Both the position numbers and the translations under genes were made by a program. The notes under the pieces were generated by a model. The model ran no database searches. It was not told the DNA's origin and worked only from the letters and a program-made list of their open reading frames with translations. Positions 45,136-53,838 of a DNA stretch of 64,000 nt are shown here, piece after piece. How positions within the stretch are numbered: the first letter of the stretch is position 1; the number at the start of each line of letters is the position of its first letter. Source of the stretch: an uncultured Pseudomonadales bacterium (lineage in GTDB: Bacteria; Pseudomonadota; Gammaproteobacteria; Pseudomonadales; Azotimanducaceae); NCBI GenBank assembly GCA_958296165.1, contig OY282447.1, forward strand, positions 1,364,001 to 1,428,000. Reading direction: 5' to 3'.

Positions 45136-47223
45136 CTAGCGGGCTAACTCCTCGAGCAACTGTTCTTGGGCGCAGCTGCGCGCATCGCCTTCGCGTCGAA
45201 CGGCGCGTTGATAGCTGCCGTCCGCTTGCAGCAGCCATGCGTTGCTGTTGTCGCGCAGATAGGGTTCTAGGCCCTGCTCGATCACCGCCCGGCGGATCGT
45301 CGGACTCTCGATGGGAAAGCAGGTCTCCACACGCGAGAAGAAGTTGCGGCCCATCCAGTCTGCACTGGAGAGGTAGATGCGCGCATCGCCGTCGTTCTCG
45401 AACAGGAAAATACGCGCGTGTTCGAGAAAGCGGCCGACGATGGAGCGCACGGCGATGTTCTCCGAAACGCCCGCTACGCCCGGCCGCAGCGAGCAGATGC
45501 CGCGCACGATCAGCTGTACGGGCACGCCGGCCTGCGAGGCGCGATAGAGCGCTTTGATCACGTCCTTCTCGATGAGTTGGTTCATCTTGGCGATTACGCC
45601 GGCTTTGCGGCCGGCCTTGGCATTGGCGATTTCCTGCTCGATGTGCTTGAGCATGCCGCCGTGCAGGGTGAACGGCGATTGCAGCATCTTGTTGAGCTGC
45701 CCGGCGCGACCCATGGCAGTGAGCTGCTGGAAGATGCTCTGCACGTCCAAGGCGAGTTCCGTATCGGTAGTGAGCAGGCCGTAGTCCGTGTAAAGCCGCG
45801 CCGTGCGGTCGTGATAGTTGCCGGTGCCAAGGTGGGCGTAGCGGCGCAGCTCGCCGTTTTCGCGCCGGATCACCAAGGCCATCTTGGCGTGCGTCTTGTA
45901 GCCGACGATGCCGTACACCACCTGCGCGCCTGCCTCCTGCAACTGCGCCGCCAACCCGATGTTGGCGGCCTCGTCGAAGCGCGCCCGCAGCTCGATGACT
46001 GCCAGCACTTCCTTGCCGGCCACAGCGGCATCGAGCAATGCTTTCACTACCGAGGAATCCGCGCCGGTGCGGTAAAGCGTTTGGCGGATCGAGAGCACAT
46101 TCGGGTCTGCGGCGGCGCTGCGCAGAAAGTCGAGCACCGGCACGAACGAGTGGAAGGGGTGGTTCAGCAGGATGTCGCCGCTGCGAATGGCGGCGAAGAT
46201 GTCCGGTGCCGATTGGATGCGCTCCGGCACGCCGGGCGTGTAGCCGGGGTATTTCAGATCTGGCCGATCCACTAGATCGGGAATCTGGTTCACCCGCATC
46301 AAGTTGACGGGGCCGTTGCAAAAGTACACGTCCTCGCCCGACAACGAAAACTGATCGGCTAGGAACTGGCCGGTTTGCGGCGGGCAATCTTCGGCAAGTT
46401 CCAATCGCACGGCGTCGCCGAAGCGCCGCGACGGCAGCTCGCCGGCCACGGCCAGCCGCAAATCCTTTACCGCCTCTTCATCCACGAACAGGTCGCTGTT
46501 GCGTGTTACGCGGAACTGATAGCAGCCCACGGCCCTCATGCCGGGGAAGAGTTCCTCCACATGCGCGTGGATGATGGACGATAGAAACACGAACGTATCC
46601 GGCCGCGCCGGCTCGATGCTCTCCGGCAGCCGAATCACCCGCGGCAGCGAGCGCGGCGCCTGCACCACGGCACGGCCGCTATTGCGTCCGAAAGCGTCCT
46701 TGCCCTCCAACGTGACGATGAAGGTGAGGTTCTTGTTCAAGATGCGCGGGAAGGGATGCGCCGGATCCAAGCCGATCGGCGTGAGGATGGGTTGCAGCTC
46801 GCGGTGGAAGAACTCGTCCAGCCAGCGCTCCTGCGCGGCATTCCATTGATCGCGCTTGAGGAAACGTATGCCTTCTTCGCCAAGCAGCGGGAACAACACG
46901 TCGTTGAGGATGCGGTACTGCTCGGCTACCAGTTCGTGCGCCAAGGCGGCGATGCGGCGCAGCAGCTCGGTGGGCGAGAGGTTGTCTGGGTCGCGCTGGG
47001 TGGCGCCAAGGGCTTGCTGCTGCTTCAGGCCGGCAACGCGGATCTCGAAGAACTCGTCTAGATTCGCACTGACAATGCACAGGAACCTCAGCCGCTCCAG
47101 CAGCGGCACGTCGTCGCTCTTGGCGAGTTCCAGCACCCGCCGATTGAACTCCAACAGCGACAGTTCGCGGTTGATGTAGAGGTCCGGACGGTCTACGTCG
47201 ACGCTGGTTGCTGTCTTCGCCAT
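45136..47223 (-). CDS. ppk1: Polyphosphate kinase 1
   Basis: 695 residues, full length. It polymerises the gamma phosphate of ATP into polyphosphate. Domain order N, head, C1, C2: LSLLEFNRRVLELAKSDDVP at the start, FLCIVSANLDEFFEIRVAGL, HPFHSFVPVLDFLRSAA, and the phospholipase-D-like core with HLGTGNYHDRTARLYTDYG carrying the autophosphorylated His. It ends about 140 bp from the aromatic leader-peptide gene on the same strand. Confidence 0.96.
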   Translation of the reverse strand: MAKTATSVDVDRPDLYINRELSLLEFNRRVLELAKSDDVPLLERLRFLCIVSANLDEFFEIRVAGLKQQQALGATQRDPDNLSPTELLRRIAALAHELVAEQYRILNDVLFPLLGEEGIRFLKRDQWNAAQERWLDEFFHRELQPILTPIGLDPAHPFPRILNKNLTFIVTLEGKDAFGRNSGRAVVQAPRSLPRVIRLPESIEPARPDTFVFLSSIIHAHVEELFPGMRAVGCYQFRVTRNSDLFVDEEAVKDLRLAVAGELPSRRFGDAVRLELAEDCPPQTGQFLADQFSLSGEDVYFCNGPVNLMRVNQIPDLVDRPDLKYPGYTPGVPERIQSAPDIFAAIRSGDILLNHPFHSFVPVLDFLRSAAADPNVLSIRQTLYRTGADSSVVKALLDAAVAGKEVLAVIELRARFDEAANIGLAAQLQEAGAQVVYGIVGYKTHAKMALVIRRENGELRRYAHLGTGNYHDRTARLYTDYGLLTTDTELALDVQSIFQQLTAMGRAGQLNKMLQSPFTLHGGMLKHIEQEIANAKAGRKAGVIAKMNQLIEKDVIKALYRASQAGVPVQLIVRGICSLRPGVAGVSENIAVRSIVGRFLEHARIFLFENDGDARIYLSSADWMGRNFFSRVETCFPIESPTIRRAVIEQGLEPYLRDNSNAWLLQADGSYQRAVRREGDARSCAQEQLLEELAR

Positions 47224-47260
47224 GTCTCCTTCATTTGAGCGCCTGCGGAACGACGGATGC

Positions 47261-48316
47261 CTACGCTCGCCTGCCTTCGGCGACGACCTCCTGCATCCCG
47301 TCCCACTCGCTCCAATGGTCGCACAGTACGTCCACGGCCACTCGCCACGGATCGTATCCCTCCGCGTAGTCTAGAAACTGGCCCTCCCAGCCGCGATCCG
47401 GATGGTCGCTGTCGCCCTGCACGACAGCGCCGCCGGGACGATGGTGGCGGAGCCGAAAGTAGACGTTCATGCGTGGGTCGGCGCCGTTGTTGATGCTCGC
47501 GCCGTGCGGACAGGCGTGCAGTGCGATCACGGCATCGCCTTCATCGAGCAGGATGGGTGCCGGTTCCGGCCACAGGCCATGCTCGGTAGCGATGGCATCG
47601 CCCGCAAATCGTTCGCGGATGTATTGCGGCATCATTGTGATGGCCACGCCATCGTCGCCTCGTGGCGTTAGGCGTGGCCAGAGCGGGCCTTCCGGGCCAA
47701 CCGTTCCGCCGCCGTCGCGCTGCGTGCGGAAGAAGTTCTCCACTTCCTCATGCGCACCCCTCAAGAGGCATAGGTTGCCGCGCCCGAACTCGGTCTGATC
47801 GTTCAAGGCCACGCCCACGAATGCGGTGAAGCTGCCGAGCGAGAGGGTGCAGGCCGGGTCTTGGAAAAAAGGCGTTCTGTTGGCGCCGATTTCGGTCGCG
47901 TCCGCCTTGCCGAAGTGCGGCGTGCGTGGCGCCTCCCAGCAATCCACATCGGCCGCGGCCCTTGGGATGTCGGGCGAATACCACATGCCGTCCAGATGCG
48001 GCTGCCAGCCGAAGTTCGGCAAGTTCGTCTGCGGCTGTGGATACAGCACCGCCGCGAAGGCGCTGCGCGGCCGATCGTACGGCCCCATGGTGCGGCGCAT
48101 GATGTCGCCGAGCGGACTGTCGTTGACGAGTGCCGGCAGCACGCCAGAGCCGCTCAAGTCGTGGTAGGGGCGGCGCACTCCTTCCTTTGCGATGTGCATG
48201 TTGATCGCGCGCCGGGCGCGGAAGGTGAGTTGCCGCGCTACGGCCTCGCGGACGATCAGAAAACCGTCGCGATAGAGAGATCGCTTCTCATCGAGCGACA
48301 GTTCGCTCGCGTGCAT
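47261..48316 (-). CDS. Phytanoyl-CoA dioxygenase family protein
   Basis: 351 residues from ATG 48316, which has a strong GAGGAGG eight bases upstream; the frame is open 15 codons further but without such a site. Fe(II)/2-oxoglutarate oxygenase ligands appear as His-x-Asp in GWQPHLDGMWY and a distal His in ALHACPHGASINN, followed by the 2-oxoglutarate-binding Arg in NVYFRLRHH. Larger than, and only distantly similar to, the other PhyH-type protein of this window. Substrate unknown. In a run of minus-strand genes with a serine hydrolase and a NYN protein. Confidence 0.85.
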   Translation of the reverse strand: MHASELSLDEKRSLYRDGFLIVREAVARQLTFRARRAINMHIAKEGVRRPYHDLSGSGVLPALVNDSPLGDIMRRTMGPYDRPRSAFAAVLYPQPQTNLPNFGWQPHLDGMWYSPDIPRAAADVDCWEAPRTPHFGKADATEIGANRTPFFQDPACTLSLGSFTAFVGVALNDQTEFGRGNLCLLRGAHEEVENFFRTQRDGGGTVGPEGPLWPRLTPRGDDGVAITMMPQYIRERFAGDAIATEHGLWPEPAPILLDEGDAVIALHACPHGASINNGADPRMNVYFRLRHHRPGGAVVQGDSDHPDRGWEGQFLDYAEGYDPWRVAVDVLCDHWSEWDGMQEVVAEGRRA

Positions 48317-48361
48317 TCTGCCTCCTCGTGCGTTTCGTGATGCGCTAGCCGCTGCGTACAC

Positions 48362-49537
48362 TCATGCCGAAGGAACGCTGGCGACGCGATTGCTGATGCT
48401 CACGCCGCGGCGGCCCATGCGCAGTGGATTGCGGTCGTGGCCATTGGTGCAGTAGCCGATGGAAATGCCGGTGGCTGGGTCTGCCCACGCAATCTGACCG
48501 CCAGCGCCGCCGTGGCCGAAGGCAAGCGGCGAGTTGCTGTGGCCGAAGCCGCGCAAGTTGCGGTCTTCGTCTCCGGCCACCACGATGCCGAGACCGCGGT
48601 TCACGCGCTTGCCGGAGAGCGGATCGCGCAGTTCGCCGGATCGCACTCGGCACGCCATCGCCAGCGTTTCGGCCTTCCACACTCGGCGCTCGCCAACGCT
48701 GCCGCCGTGCATGAGAGCTTGGTAGAAGAGTGCGAGCTCGGCCGCGGTCATGATGCCGCCGCCGCCGGGTGTAGGCACGGCGCGAATGTCCGGCTGGTTG
48801 AAGCTTAGGATGGCGTCTTCCGTGACTTCGGTCACCGGCGGCTCCGGGATTCCCAGGCGGGCGTAGTCTGCACTGCTCAGTGCTTCACCACAGTGTTCGA
48901 GCGTGGCAACGCGGTGGTTCTCTGTGGCCGGCAGGCCGAGATGCATGTTCGGCAAGCCAAGCGGCAGCGCGATTTCTTCACGCACGAAGTCGTGGAAGGC
49001 GCGGCCGGTGCGGCGTTCGATGATCTCCGCAATCACCCACATGCTGGAGGTGGGGTGGTACTCGAAGCGCGAGCCGGGTGGCCAGTTCAAGCGCCAGGAT
49101 GCGAACCGCTCCAAACGCCGGGCGCGGTCGAACCAATCGCGCGGGCGGAACGGCGCCTGCGGGAAGCCGGCCGAGTGCAGGAACAGTTGTTCTACGGTGA
49201 TGGCTTCTTTGCCGTTGGTGCCGAACTCGGGCACGATGCTGGCCACGACTTCGTCCGTTCTCAGGTCGCCGGCTTCGATGACGAGCCAAGCGGCTGCCGA
49301 GGTGATTGCCTTGGTGGAGGAGAACACGCAGTACAGCGTGTCGTTGGTGGCGTTGCCGAAGGTCTCGAACAAGGCCAGCTTGCCTTCGCGGGCGACGGCG
49401 ATCTGCGCCGAAGGCAGCAGGCCTTCGTGTACCTCGCGCCTTACGCGATCGACCACTGCGGCGAGCTTCTCGGCGTCTACGCCGACTGCTTCCGGAGAAC
49501 CCGCAACAAAGCGATTCGGGGGGCTGGCTTGGGCCAT
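48362..49537 (-). CDS. Serine hydrolase of the class C beta-lactamase / esterase family
   Basis: 391 residues. The catalytic S-x-x-K is Ser73-Ser-Thr-Lys76 (CVFSSTKAITSA), the Tyr motif is in FEYHPTSSMWVIAEI and the third box is GHGGAGGQ. There is no signal peptide, so a cytoplasmic esterase, transesterase or peptidase is more likely than a periplasmic beta-lactamase. ATG 49537 follows GAGGAGGAG and lies just after the stop of the NYN gene (2-base gap), so the two are translationally coupled. Confidence 0.9.
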   Translation of the reverse strand: MAQASPPNRFVAGSPEAVGVDAEKLAAVVDRVRREVHEGLLPSAQIAVAREGKLALFETFGNATNDTLYCVFSSTKAITSAAAWLVIEAGDLRTDEVVASIVPEFGTNGKEAITVEQLFLHSAGFPQAPFRPRDWFDRARRLERFASWRLNWPPGSRFEYHPTSSMWVIAEIIERRTGRAFHDFVREEIALPLGLPNMHLGLPATENHRVATLEHCGEALSSADYARLGIPEPPVTEVTEDAILSFNQPDIRAVPTPGGGGIMTAAELALFYQALMHGGSVGERRVWKAETLAMACRVRSGELRDPLSGKRVNRGLGIVVAGDEDRNLRGFGHSNSPLAFGHGGAGGQIAWADPATGISIGYCTNGHDRNPLRMGRRGVSISNRVASVPSA

Positions 49538-49539
49538 GG

Positions 49540-50670
49540 CTACATCTCCTCCTCGTTCGTGTCGTCGTCCTGCTCTTCCCAACCAACGCTATCGTCGGCG
49601 CCGCTTTCGCCGTCCATCCGCCGCGTCACATGCATCGCCACCGGCCGGCCGTCGCGCGGATTGGAATCCGGCGTGAACTCCACGCGGTCGCCGGGCTGCA
49701 AGTCGCCGAAGCTACAGCCCTCCACCCAAGTCTGGTGGAAGAACAGCCGCTCGCCGCCGGTGTCCGCTTCGATGAAGCCGAACTCGCGGCCGTAGGGCAG
49801 ATTGGCGATGTGCCCCAACGTCCGAGGGCCGCTTTCGCTGCGCTCGCTGTATGCCGCCGCCGGGCGGCTTGGCCCGTGCTGCTGCCAGCGGGCCCTGTTG
49901 CGGTCGTTGTCGGTTTGCGGCAGCGTTAGGCCCGTATCCACTGGTTCGCTCGGCGAAGGTTGCGGGCTCGGCGGCGAAGGTTGCGGGCTTGTTGCTGGTG
50001 GGCGCGACACGAACAGGTTTGCCACTAGCGGGTCGAAACGACGTGTGCGGTCGTCGATGATCCCGCCCATCATCACCGGATAGGTCACTTCGTCGATCAG
50101 CGCCTGCGCGGTGCGCGTGGTGCCGCTGCCCGTACCAAGCGACAAATCCCAAGCGGTGACCATCACCCGGGTGCCTAGGCCGTTGAGCTTGCGCACCAAG
50201 GGCACGTAGTCGCCATCGCCGGTAACCAGCACCACTACGTTCAGGCCCTTGTTGCGGGCGAGGTCGAATGCCTCCAGGGCCAGCCAGACGTCGATGCCCT
50301 TCTCGCGCGGCGGGCGGCCCTCGTCGTTGGCGAACACCGGCAGGAAGTGCGGCGTGACGCCGGCCTTGATGAGCGCATCCTCGAACTTGCGTTCGCGGTA
50401 GAGGCTGCTGTCTACGTCCGGGCGCTGGGCGTCGAAGCGCCGCGCCTCGTCGGCAGAGAAGCGACCACGGAAGTAGTGCGCCTCGACGATCTGGCAGCGG
50501 CGGGCATCGGTTTGTTCCCGCTTGCTCACTTCGTCTCGAATCAGAGCGTGCAGACCTTGGATGCTGATCCGTGCTTCGCGCTCGTGGTTGTAGAGATAGA
50601 AGTCGCTGACATGGGCAAAATAGCCACCGTCGTAAAATATGCCAATGCGGGTTAATTTCGTATCACTCAT
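49540..50670 (-). CDS. NYN (PIN-like) putative ribonuclease fused to a cold-shock-like domain
   Basis: 376 residues. Residues 1-215 are a LabA/DUF88-type NYN domain: GIFYDGGYFAH with Asp14, KGIDVWLALEAFD, and VLVTGDGDYVPLVRKL. A Pro/Ser linker (PQPSPPSPQPSPSEP) leads to a cold-shock-like OB domain (about 285-356: GHIANLPYGREFGFIEAD, LFFHQTWVEGCSFGDLQPGD, VEF) and an acidic tail ending DDDTNEEEM. NYN proteins are metal-dependent RNases; the OB domain should bind RNA. The start ATG 50670 has GAGGTG at good spacing. Confidence 0.88.
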   Translation of the reverse strand: MSDTKLTRIGIFYDGGYFAHVSDFYLYNHEREARISIQGLHALIRDEVSKREQTDARRCQIVEAHYFRGRFSADEARRFDAQRPDVDSSLYRERKFEDALIKAGVTPHFLPVFANDEGRPPREKGIDVWLALEAFDLARNKGLNVVVLVTGDGDYVPLVRKLNGLGTRVMVTAWDLSLGTGSGTTRTAQALIDEVTYPVMMGGIIDDRTRRFDPLVANLFVSRPPATSPQPSPPSPQPSPSEPVDTGLTLPQTDNDRNRARWQQHGPSRPAAAYSERSESGPRTLGHIANLPYGREFGFIEADTGGERLFFHQTWVEGCSFGDLQPGDRVEFTPDSNPRDGRPVAMHVTRRMDGESGADDSVGWEEQDDDTNEEEM

Positions 50671-50725
50671 CTACGTTCACCTCACTTTCACCTCACCTAC
50701 GTCCACCTACTTTCGCCTATGCCCT
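50671..50725. repeat. Short imperfect tandem repeats upstream of the NYN gene
   Basis: Four or so imperfect copies of an 11-14 base unit of the type AC(G/T)TTCACCTC run through 50671-50720. On the minus strand they read as repeated GTAGGTG/GAGGTGA blocks, one of which is the gene's ribosome-binding site. Could be slippage-prone or a protein-binding array. Confidence 0.45.
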
Positions 50726-50763
50726 TGTGATCGGGTTCTAGAGTGTTGCGAGCGTAACGCTGC

Positions 50764-51947
50764 CTATTTGGTTGGGTCAAGCGGACCCCTTAAGTCCCGG
50801 TTAAGCCGCTGTCGGGAGAGCGGGATTTGTGGGGAAAGAAGCGCAAGTGCTTGAAGGAACGCACGCTGCGGGGGAATCGGCCGGTATGATGCCGGTTGGA
50901 CAAGGATCACCCCGCAGGTGCGTTGATGGAGAGAGTAGTTCCAAGACCGGCCAAAGTCGAGATCGGCTTCGCCGATGATCGTTTGACGGGCACGGGCGGC
51001 GCCGCGCTGCTGGCGGAGGCGGCGCGCCGGTTCGGGCTCCCGGAGCGCCTTGCCGAGGCGGTGTCGGTGAAGAAGCGGAACCGCGGCGCGTCGGACGCGG
51101 AGACGCAGTGGAGCGTGATCGCGTCGCTGGCGTCGGGGAACGGGTCGCTGTCGGATCTGGACGCTTTGCGCAAGGATGGCGTTCAGCGGGAGCTGCTGGG
51201 TCTGTCGAGTGCGCCGTCGGGTCGGCGTGCCGGGGAGTTCCTGTCGCGTCTGACGAAGTGGGACGTGGAGAGCCTGCGGGGCGTGGCGCGGCATCTGTCG
51301 GGGTGCGTGGCGCCGGAGGTGGTGTCGCACGAGTTGGAGGAGAAGGGGTACGTTCCGGTGTTCGTGGACGGCACGGGCATCGAGGTGTCGGGCCGGCTGT
51401 TCGAGCACGCGGCGAGGCTGTACACGGGCGAGCGCGGCTACTGGCTGCACGCGGTGTTCGTGGGCGGGCTGTGGGTCAGCGGGAGGCTGCGGCCGGGGGG
51501 CGACGTGGCGTGCGGCTGGAAGGGCCAGCTCAAGCGCGGCGTGGCGCCGCTGCTGCCGAAGGGCGCGCCGGCGTGGGTGCGTTGCGACGCGGCGCACTGC
51601 CGGGGGGCGTTCGTGGAGCATGTTCGCGGCGAGGGCTGGGACCTGTCGATCAGCGTGACGGATCCCAACAAGTGCCGGCCGGCGCTGGACGTCGTGGAGG
51701 GCCTGCCGGAGCATGGCCGGGAGGACATCGGCAAGGGCGAGTCGGCCACTTGGGTGCGTTACCGCCCTTCGAAGTGGAAGGAGGAGCAGAGCTATGTGGT
51801 GGTGCGGCTGCGCTCGCGGCGGCAGGGCGAGCTGCTGCCGCGCTTCTCGGTGATCCTGGCCAACCGCGACGACCTGCCGCTGGCGGAGGTGGTTCGCCGG
51901 CACCGCGGCAAGCAGGGCCACGAGAACGCCTTCAAGGGGCCGCTGGT
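50764..51947 (+). mobile_element. IS1380-family insertion sequence, 3' part replaced
   Basis: The transposase reading frame (from 50926) carries the IS1380 core up to the catalytic Glu region (GKQGHENAFKGPL) and is then joined to an unrelated gene at about 51945. The right terminal repeat is absent and the left boundary is not defined; 50764 is only the end of the upstream repeat/spacer region. GC content is visibly higher than in neighbours. Confidence 0.6.
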
Positions 51948-52359
51948 CTGCAATCGATTCAACCTCTTCTTGTCGCGGCTCTATCGCAACGAAGGCGATC
52001 AGCAACGGGGCTTGGTAGTCATGGACGAGTCGCATTACGAGCAAGCGTTGCAAGGCCTAGCGCGGCAGTTTCGAGAAGAAGGGACCAGATGGGGCAATCT
52101 GCGCAACATGGCCGAAGTGCCCCTGTTCGCCGACTCTACCGCGTCCCGGTTGATCCAGATTGCCGACTTGCTAGCTTGGGCAGTCTGGCGACGCTACGAA
52201 CAGCGTGACACGCGGTACTTTGACTTGATCGTGCAACGCTTCGACCGAGAAGGCGGCGTGCTGCATGGCTTGGTGCATCGCAAGGATCCTAGCGAGGACT
52301 GCCACTGTCCCGGTTGCCTGAGCCGTACCTTCCGCGACAGGCGACCAGACAACAGCTAG
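50926..52359 (+). CDS. In-frame chimera: IS1380 transposase N-part fused to DUF3800 C-part
   Basis: 477 residues from ATG 50926 (MERVVPRPAKVEIGF). Residues 1 to about 340 are IS1380 transposase with the DDE residues in VFVDGTGIEV, VRCDAAHC and GHENAFKG. From VCNRFNLFLSRLYRNEGDQQ onward (about residue 341) the sequence is the C-terminal half of a DUF3800 protein: RGLVVMDESHYEQALQGLA, GTRWGNLRNMAEVPLFADST, ASRLIQIADLLAWAVWRRYE, ending with a Cys-rich tail (DCHCPGCLSR). The join is exactly in frame. The transposase lacks its C-terminal region and the DUF3800 part lacks its N-terminal nuclease-like half, so activity of either is doubtful. Confidence 0.8.
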   Translation: MERVVPRPAKVEIGFADDRLTGTGGAALLAEAARRFGLPERLAEAVSVKKRNRGASDAETQWSVIASLASGNGSLSDLDALRKDGVQRELLGLSSAPSGRRAGEFLSRLTKWDVESLRGVARHLSGCVAPEVVSHELEEKGYVPVFVDGTGIEVSGRLFEHAARLYTGERGYWLHAVFVGGLWVSGRLRPGGDVACGWKGQLKRGVAPLLPKGAPAWVRCDAAHCRGAFVEHVRGEGWDLSISVTDPNKCRPALDVVEGLPEHGREDIGKGESATWVRYRPSKWKEEQSYVVVRLRSRRQGELLPRFSVILANRDDLPLAEVVRRHRGKQGHENAFKGPLVCNRFNLFLSRLYRNEGDQQRGLVVMDESHYEQALQGLARQFREEGTRWGNLRNMAEVPLFADSTASRLIQIADLLAWAVWRRYEQRDTRYFDLIVQRFDREGGVLHGLVHRKDPSEDCHCPGCLSRTFRDRRPDNS

Positions 52360-52449
52360 GCGCATCCACCACGGAGCGATGAATCTGCCGATCCGGCCCA
52401 TTCCAAGTCGGCATCAGACCACGGGTAGCCCATACGGGGACCTCAGCCG

Positions 52450-53730
52450 CTAGGCAACGCCTTGATTGAGCACCGGGGCTCGGTGTTTGCCGTGTCGCCG
52501 GCGACGCCGTCGCCGGGGCTCCGCCGGCAGGTCGCGGGCGAGTTCATCAGCATCGACCGCTTGCGCTTCGGTCCACCACCGGCCAAGCTCGGCTGGCGCG
52601 TCGTCCGACGCCACGCGCAGCATTAGGAAATCGTAGGCGGCACGAAAGCGGCGGTGTTCCAAGAGTGCTGCGACGTTGCGCTGCGTGAGCTGTGCGAAGC
52701 GGGGCTGCAGGCACCATACATCGCGTGCGAAATAGCCATGGCGGCGTGGAACGGCGATGGTTTGCTGTTGCGCCGCAAGCGCGGCGCATGCTGCCTGTTC
52801 ACGATCTTCGCCGTTTGTGCGGCCGGCGTCCTGCGGCAGACGATGCAAGTATTCGTGCCAGAGAAAGGCCGCCAACAGGAATCCTGGCGTCACCGGCTTG
52901 TCCACGGCAATGCGCTCATCGGTGCTGGCCAGCGCCAGCCGCGCTATCGCTTCGCCTTGCGGCGGCCGCGGAAAGAGAATTTCGACCAGGCCGTGCTTCG
53001 CCGCCAAGTCGAACGTCTGTTCGCCGTGGCCCTGCATGAACAGCTTGATGAACTCATCGAAGAGCCGCGCCGGGGGAACGGCTGTGAGCATCTCGCGGGT
53101 AGGGGCGATGGCCGCTTCGGTGGCCGGATGCAGATGGAGGCCCAGCTTGGCGGCGAAGCGCAAGGCGCGCAGGATGCGCACCGGGTCTTCCCGGAAGCGG
53201 CGTGCTGGATCGCCGATGATGCGCAAAGTGCGCCCGACGATGTCGGCCATGCCGTCGCAGTAGTCGAGCACGCTGTTGTCGGCCGGGTCGTAGTAGAGGG
53301 CATTGACGGTGAAATCGCGCCTCAGTGCATCTTCGTCAATGGCGCCGTAGGCGTTGTCGTGCAGGATGATGCCGTGCTCCGAGAGATGGGCGGAGCGGTA
53401 GCCGTTGCGGCTTGGCGGCGTGTCGTCGCCGTCTTGGGCGCGGCGAAAGGTGGAGACTTCGATCACCTCGCCCCGCATGCGCACATGCGCGATGCGAAAT
53501 CGTCGCCCCACCAAACGCACTCGCGGGAATACGCCGCGGACGTCTTCGGGCGTGGCGTCGGTGGCAACATCAAAGTCCTTAGGCGTTCTACCCAACAGCA
53601 AGTCGCGCACACAACCACCTACCAAGTAGGCATCGAAGCCGGCATCGCGCAGCGCCTCCACTACCGCCACGGCGTTCGCGGAAACTAAAGCGCGGTTCAG
53701 AGCTGAGGCTGTGGTGCGTACCGGCAACAC
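52450..53730 (-). CDS. pcnB: Poly(A) polymerase I
   Basis: 426 residues. Class II nucleotidyltransferase: YLVGGCVRDLLLGRTPKDFDVATDA carries the GG and D-x-D catalytic motifs, followed by VEVSTFRR-type segment IEVSTFRRAQDG and RRDFTVNALYYDP. The C terminus (RRRRRRRHGKHRAPVL) is strongly basic, as in PcnB rather than CCA-adding enzymes. It adds 3' poly(A) tails that promote RNA decay. Divergent from the symporter gene. Confidence 0.93.
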   Translation of the reverse strand: MLPVRTTASALNRALVSANAVAVVEALRDAGFDAYLVGGCVRDLLLGRTPKDFDVATDATPEDVRGVFPRVRLVGRRFRIAHVRMRGEVIEVSTFRRAQDGDDTPPSRNGYRSAHLSEHGIILHDNAYGAIDEDALRRDFTVNALYYDPADNSVLDYCDGMADIVGRTLRIIGDPARRFREDPVRILRALRFAAKLGLHLHPATEAAIAPTREMLTAVPPARLFDEFIKLFMQGHGEQTFDLAAKHGLVEILFPRPPQGEAIARLALASTDERIAVDKPVTPGFLLAAFLWHEYLHRLPQDAGRTNGEDREQAACAALAAQQQTIAVPRRHGYFARDVWCLQPRFAQLTQRNVAALLEHRRFRAAYDFLMLRVASDDAPAELGRWWTEAQAVDADELARDLPAEPRRRRRRRHGKHRAPVLNQGVA

Positions 53731-53838
53731 GCATACCCTGTCGATAATGCGGGGGATTGTAGCTGCAAATGCAAGCGCGATTGCGCGTGACCCTGAACGG
53801 CATGGCGTGTAGTCTGCACGGGTCGCATTGGCTGGACC

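Noticed and set aside
50866-50880. GCGGGGGAATCGG as a second CRISPR repeat
   Set aside because: Only a short match to the 3' half of the repeat; no hairpin arm or 29-nt length; it belongs to the IS1380 leader.
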